Below are positions 9,001 to 16,128 of a DNA stretch of 64,000 nucleotides, in pieces. The notes beneath the pieces are model-generated. The model had not been told where the DNA came from and made no database searches. It saw nothing but the letters and a program-made list of their open reading frames with translations. Position 1 is the first letter of the stretch; every line of letters begins with the position of its first letter. The translations under genes and the position numbers were made by a program. The DNA is taken from contig JAGCDO010000066.1 in NCBI GenBank assembly GCA_017651265.1, positions 62,001 to 126,000 of the forward strand. Direction: 5' to 3'. Source of the DNA: Prevotella sp. (GTDB taxonomy: Bacteria > Bacteroidota > Bacteroidia > Bacteroidales > Bacteroidaceae).

Positions 9001-9175
9001 TGGGGGAACTGACACATCAAAGTATGTGAAGGCTGCTCAGGAAGATATGGGTACTCCACTTTCGGATTATTACAAAACACAAGTGAAAGAAAAACATGGA
9101 GAAGAGGATATTTATAACGATTCCGTATTCTTCTTGCCAATCATCAATTGCATTTTTGAAATGACCAAAAAGTAA
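6020..9175 (+). CDS. Large Hsp70/actin-like ATPase with long N-terminal region
   Basis: 1051 aa. The C-terminal half has an actin/Hsp70 fold: phosphate-1 motif YAIDLGTSNTF (about 516-526), phosphate-2 motif VIDIGGGSTDF (about 743-753) and adenosine motif IVFSGNGSKYI (about 872). The first 510 residues form a separate region with many predicted beta strands and no family I recognise. It could be a substrate- or partner-binding domain. No signal peptide, so cytoplasmic. The stop codon overlaps the ATG of the next gene by one base, implying translational coupling to the motor channel. An ATPase switch that loads or gates the membrane motor is a fair inference, but not shown. Confidence 0.8.
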   Translation: MARVDLNIVDRGTPGSDWRAEDVALTADHLDEVMEQKTDNSGALNSLPTPFARFFVAKEAFRRCMEENLNPSKEAGFAYSQMVSDILDVYELLFNYKYHKNTWNRGEKLELREWNSAENLLKIKAKMPILYNSIKEYYDTDIKEKNLYFLVFTENGREKLLACSSPITGFVTPPDMDKKKVKNGGTTASVPTGEQYKDLHIRRKSGGEYFRDVKSFKDREPDFKNYMYNVIFGSDNVNAQFKAIKEFIRSYKYDTDIRNDFKMQLEHFKTDQNDNLVINGLNIMTSDEIDINSYFTDSMIKLPYRIYKESYKAVTYQNDSEDRDYDYLMPFKPEIQTLFEGNEIDSDVHINRNSVTVYLRYNGIEYQKEYAEEPFKPGQGRIYNLSVAKINFDLGLFPNILSHRKEENNYFKIIVVAADEDTEAPQFNIDEISLSFYKNSDDGFNKINEVTPEDNAQFGVWPAVVRSRQKSDEAESGTKFYELYNTSFDMIEVKVLKYSGLLFPLWKRSQPTNDTYTYAIDLGTSNTFMSRCKNDADGNPDLSKAPELFMMDTPMVNYMHDIPKDRQYSLIRRIEDSVFDKAKNKLKTEFLPAYIDGTEYKFPIRTALCGIRNKTADAKLFDNHNIAFFYEKVMANDDQNVHTDIKWDKNEELLRIFVRELLLIVKCDILQRNGDLDRTKLVWFSPLSFSGKERELYQDIWTQEPENVLCIQPTQIKQYSESEAPYYYYKKKDYIRNSDAVTVIDIGGGSTDFVYFKHNEPQMANSVHFGCDVLWGNGFIEFGNERSNGIYKRYASSLRFKRKDLEDLNECFKNVDSVKTKDIINFWLSNANNCDIIKLMRSDFKPVFIYHLTSILYYMASMYKDNGFDAPLSIVFSGNGSKYIDNFISKDDGVLKRIIDLVLEHVFGGKHSVNIKLPDERKESTCYGGLYRDPEAERVKELVYQGDTSLDYHLVGDLNKNFDSLKKSLLTKYQELAVLYKAVLDMLKREGVLDGGTDTSKYVKAAQEDMGTPLSDYYKTQVKEKHGEEDIYNDSVFFLPIINCIFEMTKK

Positions 9176-11214
9176 TGAATTCCATATTAGTAACCATTCT
9201 TGTTTCTGCTATAGTAGCAGTAATCTTCTTCTCGTTTCAGTGGAAATTTTTCACTGAAACGAGAAAGTATAGAGGCTTGTTTAGAGACTTCTTCAAAAAG
9301 AATGAGCCTTACTCAACTTTTAACACGTACACAAGTGTTGACGAGAATAGTGAGATAATTGCCCAGATGAAGAAAGTTGGTGATGAAGACTCCGACTTGA
9401 ACAATCTGATAGGGGAAATCAATCACTATGTCATGAAAACCCGAGGAACAACGGATTTTGCCGTTATCCAAAACAAAGTTGAGCGTAAGCTCAATATGCG
9501 ATATGACCAGTCAACTGCAAAGCTGGCTTTCCCGACATATCTTGGATTGATGGGTACGTTCTCCGGAGTGTTTCTTGGTATCCTTATGTTCGTATTCGGT
9601 TTTGACGAAGTGGATGGCATCACCGACCAATCCATCACTAACCTGTTGATAGGTGTCCTCGTCTCGATGTCTACAAGTTTCATCGGACTTCTTTTGACCA
9701 CCATAAACAACGCCAGTTCTGCTGAAGCGAGAAAGAAAATCGAAGAAGACAAAAATGAATTCTACGATTTTATGCAGACGGAACTCATGCCTAACCTTGA
9801 TGTAAGCATGGTGCTGGCTATTACACGTTTGCATGAAACGGTGGATAAATTCGAACCTGCTTTCGATGGTGTTATTTCTCGCTTCCAACAGACATTTGAT
9901 AGATGTACCAAAGCGTTCGGTGATTCCTTTGAAAAGAATGTCACTGCTGTTGCCGATGCCGTGCAGACAATGGGTACCAATATGGATAAGATTAACAAGA
10001 ACATCCAACTGCAAGAGCAGCTACTCGACACCCTCAGAAGTGGGGACATGGTCAAAGGTATGGACAAGTATGTGGAAGCTGCTCATCAGTTCGTTGGCAT
10101 TACACAGTCCTTGGATAAATTTGAAGAGGCTAGACGAATGCTTCTTGCTGCTACGCAAGAGGCTATCAACTTGCAGAACCAATACTCTGAGTCGTTGAAA
10201 GTGCCACGTGAAGTGGCGGTTCGAGTGAATCAGATTCTTGACCGCATCAAGACATTCGAAGAGAGTGTCAACAGAATTGGTGGACAGCTTAATAATAGGG
10301 AGGTCCTTGGAAATGATGTCGTGAATGCTATTGGTGACCAGATTAGAGGAATCACAAAGAAAGGAAAGATCGCAGACAAGTATCTTGAAATGGCTGATGG
10401 TAAGCTGGAAGACCTGTTCAGCCGCCAGACTCAAGTTATCAACGATATGAATAACCGCTATAGCGAAGCTATTGCCAGTCATATCGATGGCTTCGAGGAG
10501 ATGCTTAAACAGCAAACGGCAGAGCTTGAAAAGAGGCATAAAGAATTCCTGCAAGCCATCGAAGACCATCTGTCTGTCGAGGAAGTACATAAAGACTTCT
10601 CCAATTTGAAGAAGTTGAGTGACATTCTTGAACAGCTGAAGGCACTGTCTAAAGACCCTGTAAAGTCTGAGGAACTCAACCGTAAGCTTCAAAAGATTCA
10701 AGAGCAAATCAGTAAAATCGAACTAACTATACCTGAAGGAAAAGGTGGTTTTAGTATATTCGGAGGTGGCTCTTCAAATACTGCAGAGTTAAAGGAACTT
10801 CGTACTGAAAATATACGATTGCAGGGTGAATTTGAACGGGTTCAGAAACAGCTGACACAATTGGTTTCTCAACAGAAGCCTGACCTTCAGAAAGAAAACG
10901 ATGAATTGAAGGCAGAGGTAAATCGCATGAATAAAACGGTCAATAAGCTACTCAAAGAGCAGACGGCTCCTACTACTCAAAAACCGATACTGCCCATCCC
11001 AACAGTGGAAAGGAAACAAGATGAATCGATGAGAATTTCCACCCGCCAACCCATACCAACACCTAATTCTCCGCAACCACACGCAGAGGTAGCGCAGGGA
11101 ACAGGTGAAAGAATAGATAATCAAGTTCATGAATTTGATGCAAATGTAGAAGAACCAAAAGAAGGAAAGAAATTCTTAGGTATATTTAGAAGAGGGAAAA
11201 AGAAAAATAGTTAA
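9175..11214 (+). CDS. MotA/TolQ/ZorA-like channel with long cytoplasmic coiled tail
   Basis: 679 aa. TM1 is at residues 1-25, TM2 (FPTYLGLMGTFSGVFLGI) at about 119-142 and TM3 at about 152-177. The Gly-rich LGLMGTFSGV segment matches the MotA/TolQ/ExbB ion-channel core. From about 190 to 620 the protein is a long, charged, mostly helical tail with heptad-like regions (for example the part around ELKELRTENIRLQGEF), ending in a basic stretch. A 5-TM-type channel plus giant tail is the plan of ZorA in Zorya anti-phage systems; this one has three clear TM segments. The next gene encodes the matching MotB-like partner, so the pair probably forms a proton- or sodium-driven stator-type motor. Confidence 0.82.
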   Translation: MNSILVTILVSAIVAVIFFSFQWKFFTETRKYRGLFRDFFKKNEPYSTFNTYTSVDENSEIIAQMKKVGDEDSDLNNLIGEINHYVMKTRGTTDFAVIQNKVERKLNMRYDQSTAKLAFPTYLGLMGTFSGVFLGILMFVFGFDEVDGITDQSITNLLIGVLVSMSTSFIGLLLTTINNASSAEARKKIEEDKNEFYDFMQTELMPNLDVSMVLAITRLHETVDKFEPAFDGVISRFQQTFDRCTKAFGDSFEKNVTAVADAVQTMGTNMDKINKNIQLQEQLLDTLRSGDMVKGMDKYVEAAHQFVGITQSLDKFEEARRMLLAATQEAINLQNQYSESLKVPREVAVRVNQILDRIKTFEESVNRIGGQLNNREVLGNDVVNAIGDQIRGITKKGKIADKYLEMADGKLEDLFSRQTQVINDMNNRYSEAIASHIDGFEEMLKQQTAELEKRHKEFLQAIEDHLSVEEVHKDFSNLKKLSDILEQLKALSKDPVKSEELNRKLQKIQEQISKIELTIPEGKGGFSIFGGGSSNTAELKELRTENIRLQGEFERVQKQLTQLVSQQKPDLQKENDELKAEVNRMNKTVNKLLKEQTAPTTQKPILPIPTVERKQDESMRISTRQPIPTPNSPQPHAEVAQGTGERIDNQVHEFDANVEEPKEGKKFLGIFRRGKKKNS

Positions 11215-11216
11215 TT

Positions 11217-12002
11217 ATGGATGGGAATAAAAACGGCTCATTCTGGCCGAGCTATGTGGATATTATGACAACTTTATTTGCCATAACTCTTATCCTATTC
11301 GCCGTTTCTTATAGCCGCTTCAAAGTCAAAGAGAAACAGTTGAAGAGTCTTGTAGAACAATACGAGAACATTATAGATGTGTATTCTACTGTTGGTAAAA
11401 TTGATTCAACTGCTTACTTCGGATATGATGCAGATTATTTGAAGCACCTTTTCTCTGTTGATGTGGAATATCAACAAAAGGAATATCGAATCGACAAATT
11501 GAAGCTTGACCTCAATGACAAGGTGGCTGCTGACAATAAGCGTGATAGTATTTTGGAAGCTGGAAGACTCATTAAGGAAAAGATAATAGAACTTGATCAG
11601 TTGCAAACGAGTATTGAGGCAAAAGATTCCATAAAGAACAATATTAAGTTCTTGATAATCATTGAAGGGCAAGCTTCTAAGGTTCCATTTAACATGAGTG
11701 ACTGGCAGAACAACTATACGTTGTCATATCTTCGAGCTCAGTTCCTGAATGAGTTTTGGAAGCAAAACGGAATAAATTTTGAATCCATATCGAAAAGATG
11801 CCAGTTGTTAATCTCTGGAAGTGGTGAAGGTGGTGTACCTCGTTATACTCCTCCTGTCAAAGAGCCAAAGACAAAAGAAGAGTGGGAACTATGGAATTCT
11901 TGGGAAGGCAAGAACCAGCGTTTCCTTATCCAGATTGTACCCGTTATTGGCAATATTAAATTTACTAAAGAGGAAATTGACAAATTGCAAGACAAGAAAT
12001 AA
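11217..12002 (+). CDS. MotB/OmpA/ZorB-like motor partner
   Basis: 261 aa. A single TM at about 10-32 (FWPSYVDIMTTLFAITLILF) carries Asp15 at the position of the ion-binding Asp of MotB (family pattern Y-x-D-x-M-T). A helical linker follows, then a C-terminal OmpA-like peptidoglycan-binding domain (about 140-225) with the pattern N-YTLSYLRAQFL and GSGEGGVP. The usual TD after the first Gly of the domain is replaced (EGQASKV), so peptidoglycan binding may differ. Together with the upstream channel it should form an ion-driven complex spanning the inner membrane and touching the cell wall. It abuts the next gene with no gap. Confidence 0.82.
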   Translation: MDGNKNGSFWPSYVDIMTTLFAITLILFAVSYSRFKVKEKQLKSLVEQYENIIDVYSTVGKIDSTAYFGYDADYLKHLFSVDVEYQQKEYRIDKLKLDLNDKVAADNKRDSILEAGRLIKEKIIELDQLQTSIEAKDSIKNNIKFLIIIEGQASKVPFNMSDWQNNYTLSYLRAQFLNEFWKQNGINFESISKRCQLLISGSGEGGVPRYTPPVKEPKTKEEWELWNSWEGKNQRFLIQIVPVIGNIKFTKEEIDKLQDKK

Positions 12003-13376
12003 ATGTCTGTGTCAACTAACATAAACGAAGAATACGAAAAACTATTTGGCAAAGCTTCCAAAGTAGACCTTTTCGATCCTGATGAGGATTATTATAATAA
12101 TCTCCGTCAGGTAATTATCGATACTCCTACATTGAATAACGGGAAGAAAGAACTTCCTTTCACAGGGGTACAAGTAATTCCATATTGTGATTTTATGATG
12201 ATGAAGGAAGTGAAAAAAGCGGAAACAAATGGTTTTCATGTTTATTTCTTAAAGAATTCTAAACCTGGAGAAGATGACTATTGTAATGCTGCAGGTTATT
12301 ATTCAAACGATAACAAGCATTTCATTATCCTGAAATATAGTAGAATTGTCTATCAGGACGCTTTTGAACCTTATGATTACTCTCTTGTAAAAAAACGCAA
12401 AATTGCACTGTTGAAAAAGACGTCTATGGAAAATGGGCAGTTTTTTTTGACTAAGGATTTATCTTGCAATAATCCCAAAATAGGTGCATGCCTCGTAATG
12501 GGAATTAGGGCAAGCGTGGATAAATGGAGGGATAGTATGAATACACCTCCTCATAAAACAGACTTTGATCCGCTTGATGATTTATATACACTGACACCTC
12601 AACGTGTTTCTCTTCAAAACAAGGTTGAACATCATTTGTTCTATCTTGCAGTTAGTAATGAAATTAAAGCCTTTGGGTATTTTGAACCAGAAACAAAGTA
12701 TTTCTACATTTGTAAAGGTAGTACAATCGAAGAAGACTTGCAGGGCGTTTCTGAGTCTTCTGAATACGCACTAAATAGGAAACGTTTGATAGATAATTGT
12801 GCTGAAAAACAACTTTTCGGGTGGAAACTAGTCAAAGATGCAAAATGTAGAACAGCTGCAGCTGCAGCTACATATGTTACTGGACACGTTTCCAATTATA
12901 TGGAATGGAAAGATGAAAAAGGTATGCAGCTTGATGATGTATATCCTTATTGTTTTAAGGAAACAACAAAACAACCCCTAATACAATCAAGCTTACAAAT
13001 TATTTCAGAAAATAGTGCAAATACCCATTATTTCTATATTGATAGGGATTTTGAACCGTCACATACATGTATAGCAACAGGGCATTATGACATTTCGACT
13101 AAAGAGTTTGTACTACACAAAGATAGTGTTTTGTCTTTAGAAGTATCTTCAATGTTTAGATATTCCGCAGCAGACGTTCAGCGTCGAAAGTTTATCAAAA
13201 TGAATTGTGTAGCACAATCTAACGTTTATCGGCTAAAGACGGACTATTCGTGTGCCTCTCCAGACCAGGCAGCAAGCTATGTTCTTGGAATACATGCAGA
13301 TGGTTGGAAAGAATGGATTGATGATGATGGAAAACAATTAGGTGAGGTTTACAATATAACAACAGATACAGAGTAA
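12003..13376 (+). CDS. Protein of three DUF4357 modules
   Basis: 457 aa, no signal peptide or TM. Three related modules occupy about residues 65-180, 205-315 and 335-455. Each has a hydrophobic strand pair (YFYICKGSTI, EFVLHKDSVL), a basic helix with an R-x-x-L pattern and a closing block like CASPDQAASYVLGIHADGW-EW, matching DUF4357. That domain is usually found once at the C terminus of GIY-YIG nucleases and restriction-related proteins. Three copies without a catalytic partner suggest nucleic-acid or substrate recognition. It starts directly after the MotB-like stop and ends 8 bp before the nuclease gene. Function inferred from domain company only. Confidence 0.75.
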   Translation: MSVSTNINEEYEKLFGKASKVDLFDPDEDYYNNLRQVIIDTPTLNNGKKELPFTGVQVIPYCDFMMMKEVKKAETNGFHVYFLKNSKPGEDDYCNAAGYYSNDNKHFIILKYSRIVYQDAFEPYDYSLVKKRKIALLKKTSMENGQFFLTKDLSCNNPKIGACLVMGIRASVDKWRDSMNTPPHKTDFDPLDDLYTLTPQRVSLQNKVEHHLFYLAVSNEIKAFGYFEPETKYFYICKGSTIEEDLQGVSESSEYALNRKRLIDNCAEKQLFGWKLVKDAKCRTAAAAATYVTGHVSNYMEWKDEKGMQLDDVYPYCFKETTKQPLIQSSLQIISENSANTHYFYIDRDFEPSHTCIATGHYDISTKEFVLHKDSVLSLEVSSMFRYSAADVQRRKFIKMNCVAQSNVYRLKTDYSCASPDQAASYVLGIHADGWKEWIDDDGKQLGEVYNITTDTE

Positions 13377-13384
13377 TAAGAAGG

Positions 13385-14332
13385 ATGAAACGGTTCATCA
13401 TCATATTTATCGTAGGTATATTCCTCCTTGCATTTATTGTTGGTAAATGCAATAATGATGATATGGAAGAAGTCTCAGAAGAAGTTGTTGAATTAGTTCA
13501 AGATAAAAATCAGGAAATAGATATAAAAGAAACAGTTGTAGATGTTCCCAAAGATAGAGAACAATCTGTTTTTCTCGATTCTACAGTATCAGATAATCCA
13601 AGAAATCTTCGCTCATATCCAGAACAAATCCTTGTTCGTAAAGGTTATTGCACATCTTACAACAATGAAACGAAATGCCCTAATTGGGTTGCATGGCATT
13701 TATCACGCGAACATACTGACGGGCAATTCTCGAGGAATGGCGTTCCTTATTATGCAGAAGATGGTACTGTATATGGCATAGGTAACATAACTGCTGAAAT
13801 CTGTAAAAACGGTTATTTTGTAGATTTAGAAGCGAAAGAGCCTCGACAACAATTATCAGATTGGACACGGGAGTATAATATGTCTCATGGACACATGTGC
13901 CCTGCAGGTGACAACAAATGGGATAAAGTAGCTATGAATCAGTCATTCCTGCTTACTAACATGTGCCCACAAGATGAAAAACTAAATGGAGGTGGATGGC
14001 AAAAACTTGAAGAAAAATGTCGTTCATGGGCAAATCGGTTCGGGGAAATCTACATCGTTGCAGGTCCGATCTTTAATGAGCCTATTTCAAGAACTATTGG
14101 TGAAGGGCAAATTGCAGTACCTGATGCTTTCTTTAAGGTTGTTCTTTGCATTGAAGGATCCCCCAAAGCAATTGGCTTTATTTATAAAAATGATTCTTCA
14201 AGTCAGTCAATCAAAGACTGTGTTTGCTCTGTTGATGTGGTGGAAGAACTTGTGGGATTCGACTTCTTTTCTTCTCTGCCAGACAAGATAGAGGAAACTA
14301 TCGAATCTGAGTCTGATTTAGGACAATGGTAG
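13385..14332 (+). CDS. Membrane-anchored DNA/RNA non-specific endonuclease
   Basis: 315 aa. One N-terminal hydrophobic helix (about 3-20) serves as a signal anchor, followed by an acidic linker and a beta-beta-alpha-metal nuclease domain (about 85-300). The catalytic block S167-H168-G169-H170 with MCPAGD corresponds to DRGH-x-x-P-A-G-D of the Endonuclease_NS family, so H170 is the likely general base while the usual Asp-Arg are Ser-His. The Asn metal ligand (LTNMCPQ) and downstream GGWQKLE glutamate are present. The topology places the nuclease in the periplasm if the helix inserts in the normal N-in orientation. Last gene of the operon and the only obvious effector. Confidence 0.85.
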   Translation: MKRFIIIFIVGIFLLAFIVGKCNNDDMEEVSEEVVELVQDKNQEIDIKETVVDVPKDREQSVFLDSTVSDNPRNLRSYPEQILVRKGYCTSYNNETKCPNWVAWHLSREHTDGQFSRNGVPYYAEDGTVYGIGNITAEICKNGYFVDLEAKEPRQQLSDWTREYNMSHGHMCPAGDNKWDKVAMNQSFLLTNMCPQDEKLNGGGWQKLEEKCRSWANRFGEIYIVAGPIFNEPISRTIGEGQIAVPDAFFKVVLCIEGSPKAIGFIYKNDSSSQSIKDCVCSVDVVEELVGFDFFSSLPDKIEETIESESDLGQW

Positions 14333-14363
14333 TGCCTAGCGACAGTCCCTGCAACTATTTGTT

Positions 14364-14540
14364 CAATTTGGAATTAGGAAGTGCGAAGGACGATGTGTCG
14401 GCAAGCCGAGGAAGAAGTACGTACAATTTGGAATTTGGAATTACGAGGTACGAAGTGTCGGCAAGGCCGAGGAAGAAGTTCATACAATTTGGAATTAGGA
14501 ATTACGAAGTACGAAGTGTCGGCAATGCCGAGGAAGAAGT
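14364..14540. repeat. Three tandem repeats of about 60 bp after the operon
   Basis: Units start at 14364, 14424 and 14485, each beginning CAATTTGGAATT and ending GCCGAGGAAGAAGT. Each contains a short hairpin, TCGGCAA-(G/T)-GCCGA type, and CGAAGTACGAAGT-like direct words. The array sits between the nuclease stop and the next promoter. It could act as a terminator cluster, although there is no T-run. Open frames crossing it are repeat artefacts. Confidence 0.85.
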
Positions 14541-14575
14541 AGGATGGGAAAAGTACAATAAAAAGTATTTGAATG

Positions 14576-14607
14576 TTTGGATGTCTCAATAATTATCCGT
14601 ACATTTG
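14576..14607 (+). promoter_or_regulatory. Promoter of the small antitoxin-like ORF
   Basis: TTTG (14576-14579), 20 bp, TACATTTG (14600-14607). The start codon of the 41-aa ORF is 30 bp downstream. Confidence 0.75.
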
Positions 14608-14636
14608 CAACGTGAAACCTCACTAATTATATAAAA

Positions 14637-14762
14637 ATGGAAACGCAAATGATTGAAAAAAAAGAAAAGTCAACAGTTGTTGGAGACATGACTGTTGAAG
14701 AAGCTTATGAGAAGGTGTGTAATGAACTAAAGGCTATTTATGACATAGAAGATGCACTATAA
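14637..14762 (+). CDS. 41-aa ORF, probable antitoxin remnant
   Basis: A short frame starting METQMIEKKEK and containing MTVEEAYEKVCNELKAIY, acidic and helical, directly behind a perfect promoter. In Bacteroidales, short acidic proteins of this look precede RelE/ParE-type toxins, and a toxin-like frame follows immediately. It may be a complete small antitoxin or the truncated start of a longer one. The product is plausible because promoter and start fit well, but the family assignment rests on memory of similar loci. Confidence 0.5.
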   Translation: METQMIEKKEKSTVVGDMTVEEAYEKVCNELKAIYDIEDAL

Positions 14763-14929
14763 TTACATCATCAAACCGCAATAATACTCTTGGAAGACGC
14801 TCACCAACTATTAGTCGATGGAAAGGTTATTATATGGCAAACACAGATAAATGGTATTATGCATACAAGATTGATGGCGATACAATAATCGTTGTTGATG
14901 CCTGCCACGCTCAGAATATGCATGAGTAG
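14744..14929 (+). pseudogene. RelE/ParE-like toxin, 3' remnant
   Basis: A frame open from 14744 to the TAG at 14929 reads like the C-terminal half of a RelE/ParE toxin: WKGYYMANTDKWYYAYKI, then DGDTIIVVDACHAQNMHE, with the typical aromatic-strand plus I-x-V-x-D/A-x-H ending. The frame overlaps the end of the antitoxin-like ORF and has no start codon before 14834, so the N-terminal half is missing. A stop (TGA at 14741) closes it upstream. Probably a decayed toxin-antitoxin pair; an internal start giving a 31-aa peptide is possible but unlikely to be functional. Confidence 0.5.
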
Positions 14930-14975
14930 CATAAATGACGAAGTACGAAATCTCGTAAAAAAAGAAACAAGTTTC

Positions 14976-15006
14976 TTTGTATTATACTTACTTATTATTA
15001 CCTTTG
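14976..15006 (+). promoter_or_regulatory. Promoter of manC
   Basis: TTTG (14976-14979), 19 bp, TACCTTTG (14999-15006). A perfect dyad AAAGAAAC-AA-GTTTCTTT (14961-14978) overlaps the -33 box and could be an operator or the terminator of the preceding unit. Confidence 0.75.
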
Positions 15007-15047
15007 CATCGTGAAGTTACGGCATTCATTTCAAATATCAACGATTT

Positions 15048-16115
15048 ATGGCTCATGTAAATAATCATCTCGTGATCATGGCAGGCGGAGTGGGGAGCCG
15101 CTTCTGGCCAATGAGTACAGCCGACCGTCCCAAGCAGTTCATTGACGTGCTGGGCGTTGGTCGTACCTTGTTACAACTCACGTTCGATCGGTTTGCTGGA
15201 ATCTGTGACCCCAACAATGTGTGGGTGGTCACAAACAAGAAATATGCGGATATCGTACATGAGCAACTCCCCGAAGTACCGCAGGAGAATATCCTGCTGG
15301 AGCCTTGTCGCCGCAATACTGCTCCATGCATCTGCTATGTGAGCTGGCGCATCAAGGCCAAGAACCCCAAAGCCAATGTGGTGGTTACTCCAAGTGACCA
15401 TATCGTGGTAAACACAGCTGAGTTCCAACGTGTGGTGAAGCAGTGTATGAAGTTTACCAGTGAGACGGATGCCATTCTTACCTTAGGTATGAAACCAACG
15501 CGTCCTGAAACAGGTTACGGATATATACAGGCCGACCTGACCACAAGTAGTCCGAGGAACAAGGAGATCTTCCGTGTGGACAGCTTCCGCGAGAAACCTG
15601 ATCACGCCACCGCTCTTCAATACATCCGTAACAAGAGTTATTTCTGGAATGCCGGCATCTTCATCTGGAGCGTAAGCACCATCGTCAACGCTTTCCGTAT
15701 GTATAGTCCTGCCATCAACAAGGTGTTCGAGAATCTCCTGCCTATCTACGGTACTCCTCAGGAGCAGGAAGAGATAGACCGGAGATTTCCGCAATGCGAG
15801 AATATCTCAGTTGACTATGCCATTATGGAACGGGCCGAAGAGATCTTTATCTGTCCGGCCGACTTTGGCTGGAGCGACCTTGGTACATGGGGTGCACTCA
15901 TGACGCAGACAAAACGCGACCTATATGGTAATAGCGTGATAGGCGAAAACATAAACCTCTTCGATACCCATAACTGTATCATCCATGCACAGCACCAGCA
16001 GCGGGTGGTGGTGCAAGGACTTGACGGATATATCGTGGCGCAAGAAGACGGGAAACTACTGATCTGTAAACTGGCTGAGGAACAACGTATCAAACAGTTC
16101 TCAGGAGAAGAATAA
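15048..16115 (+). CDS. manC: Mannose-1-phosphate guanylyltransferase
   Basis: 355-aa cytoplasmic nucleotidyltransferase making GDP-mannose from mannose-1-phosphate and GTP, for mannosyl and fucosyl glycans. The nucleotide-binding signature MAGGVGSRFWPMS is at residues 12-24 with the PKQF motif after it, VVTPSDHIV lies in the middle and EKPD near residue 180. It is the single-domain form, without the isomerase domain fused in some ManC proteins. The start follows a perfect promoter. A permease of the fucose family follows 13 bp downstream, consistent with a small sugar operon. Confidence 0.93.
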   Translation: MAHVNNHLVIMAGGVGSRFWPMSTADRPKQFIDVLGVGRTLLQLTFDRFAGICDPNNVWVVTNKKYADIVHEQLPEVPQENILLEPCRRNTAPCICYVSWRIKAKNPKANVVVTPSDHIVVNTAEFQRVVKQCMKFTSETDAILTLGMKPTRPETGYGYIQADLTTSSPRNKEIFRVDSFREKPDHATALQYIRNKSYFWNAGIFIWSVSTIVNAFRMYSPAINKVFENLLPIYGTPQEQEEIDRRFPQCENISVDYAIMERAEEIFICPADFGWSDLGTWGALMTQTKRDLYGNSVIGENINLFDTHNCIIHAQHQQRVVVQGLDGYIVAQEDGKLLICKLAEEQRIKQFSGEE

Positions 16116-16128
16116 ACATAATCCATAA

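Noticed and set aside
14326..14592. 88-codon frame after the nuclease and its antisense counterpart
   Set aside because: Made entirely of the 60-bp tandem repeats; no sensible protein features.
14834..14929. 31-codon frame as an independent small gene
   Set aside because: Reads as the C-terminal end of a RelE/ParE-like toxin with upstream homology-like sequence lacking a start, so a remnant is more likely.
1476..14930. Integrase, transposase or att sites flanking the accessory island
   Set aside because: None found. Transfer is inferred only from base composition, repeats and the toxin-antitoxin remnant.
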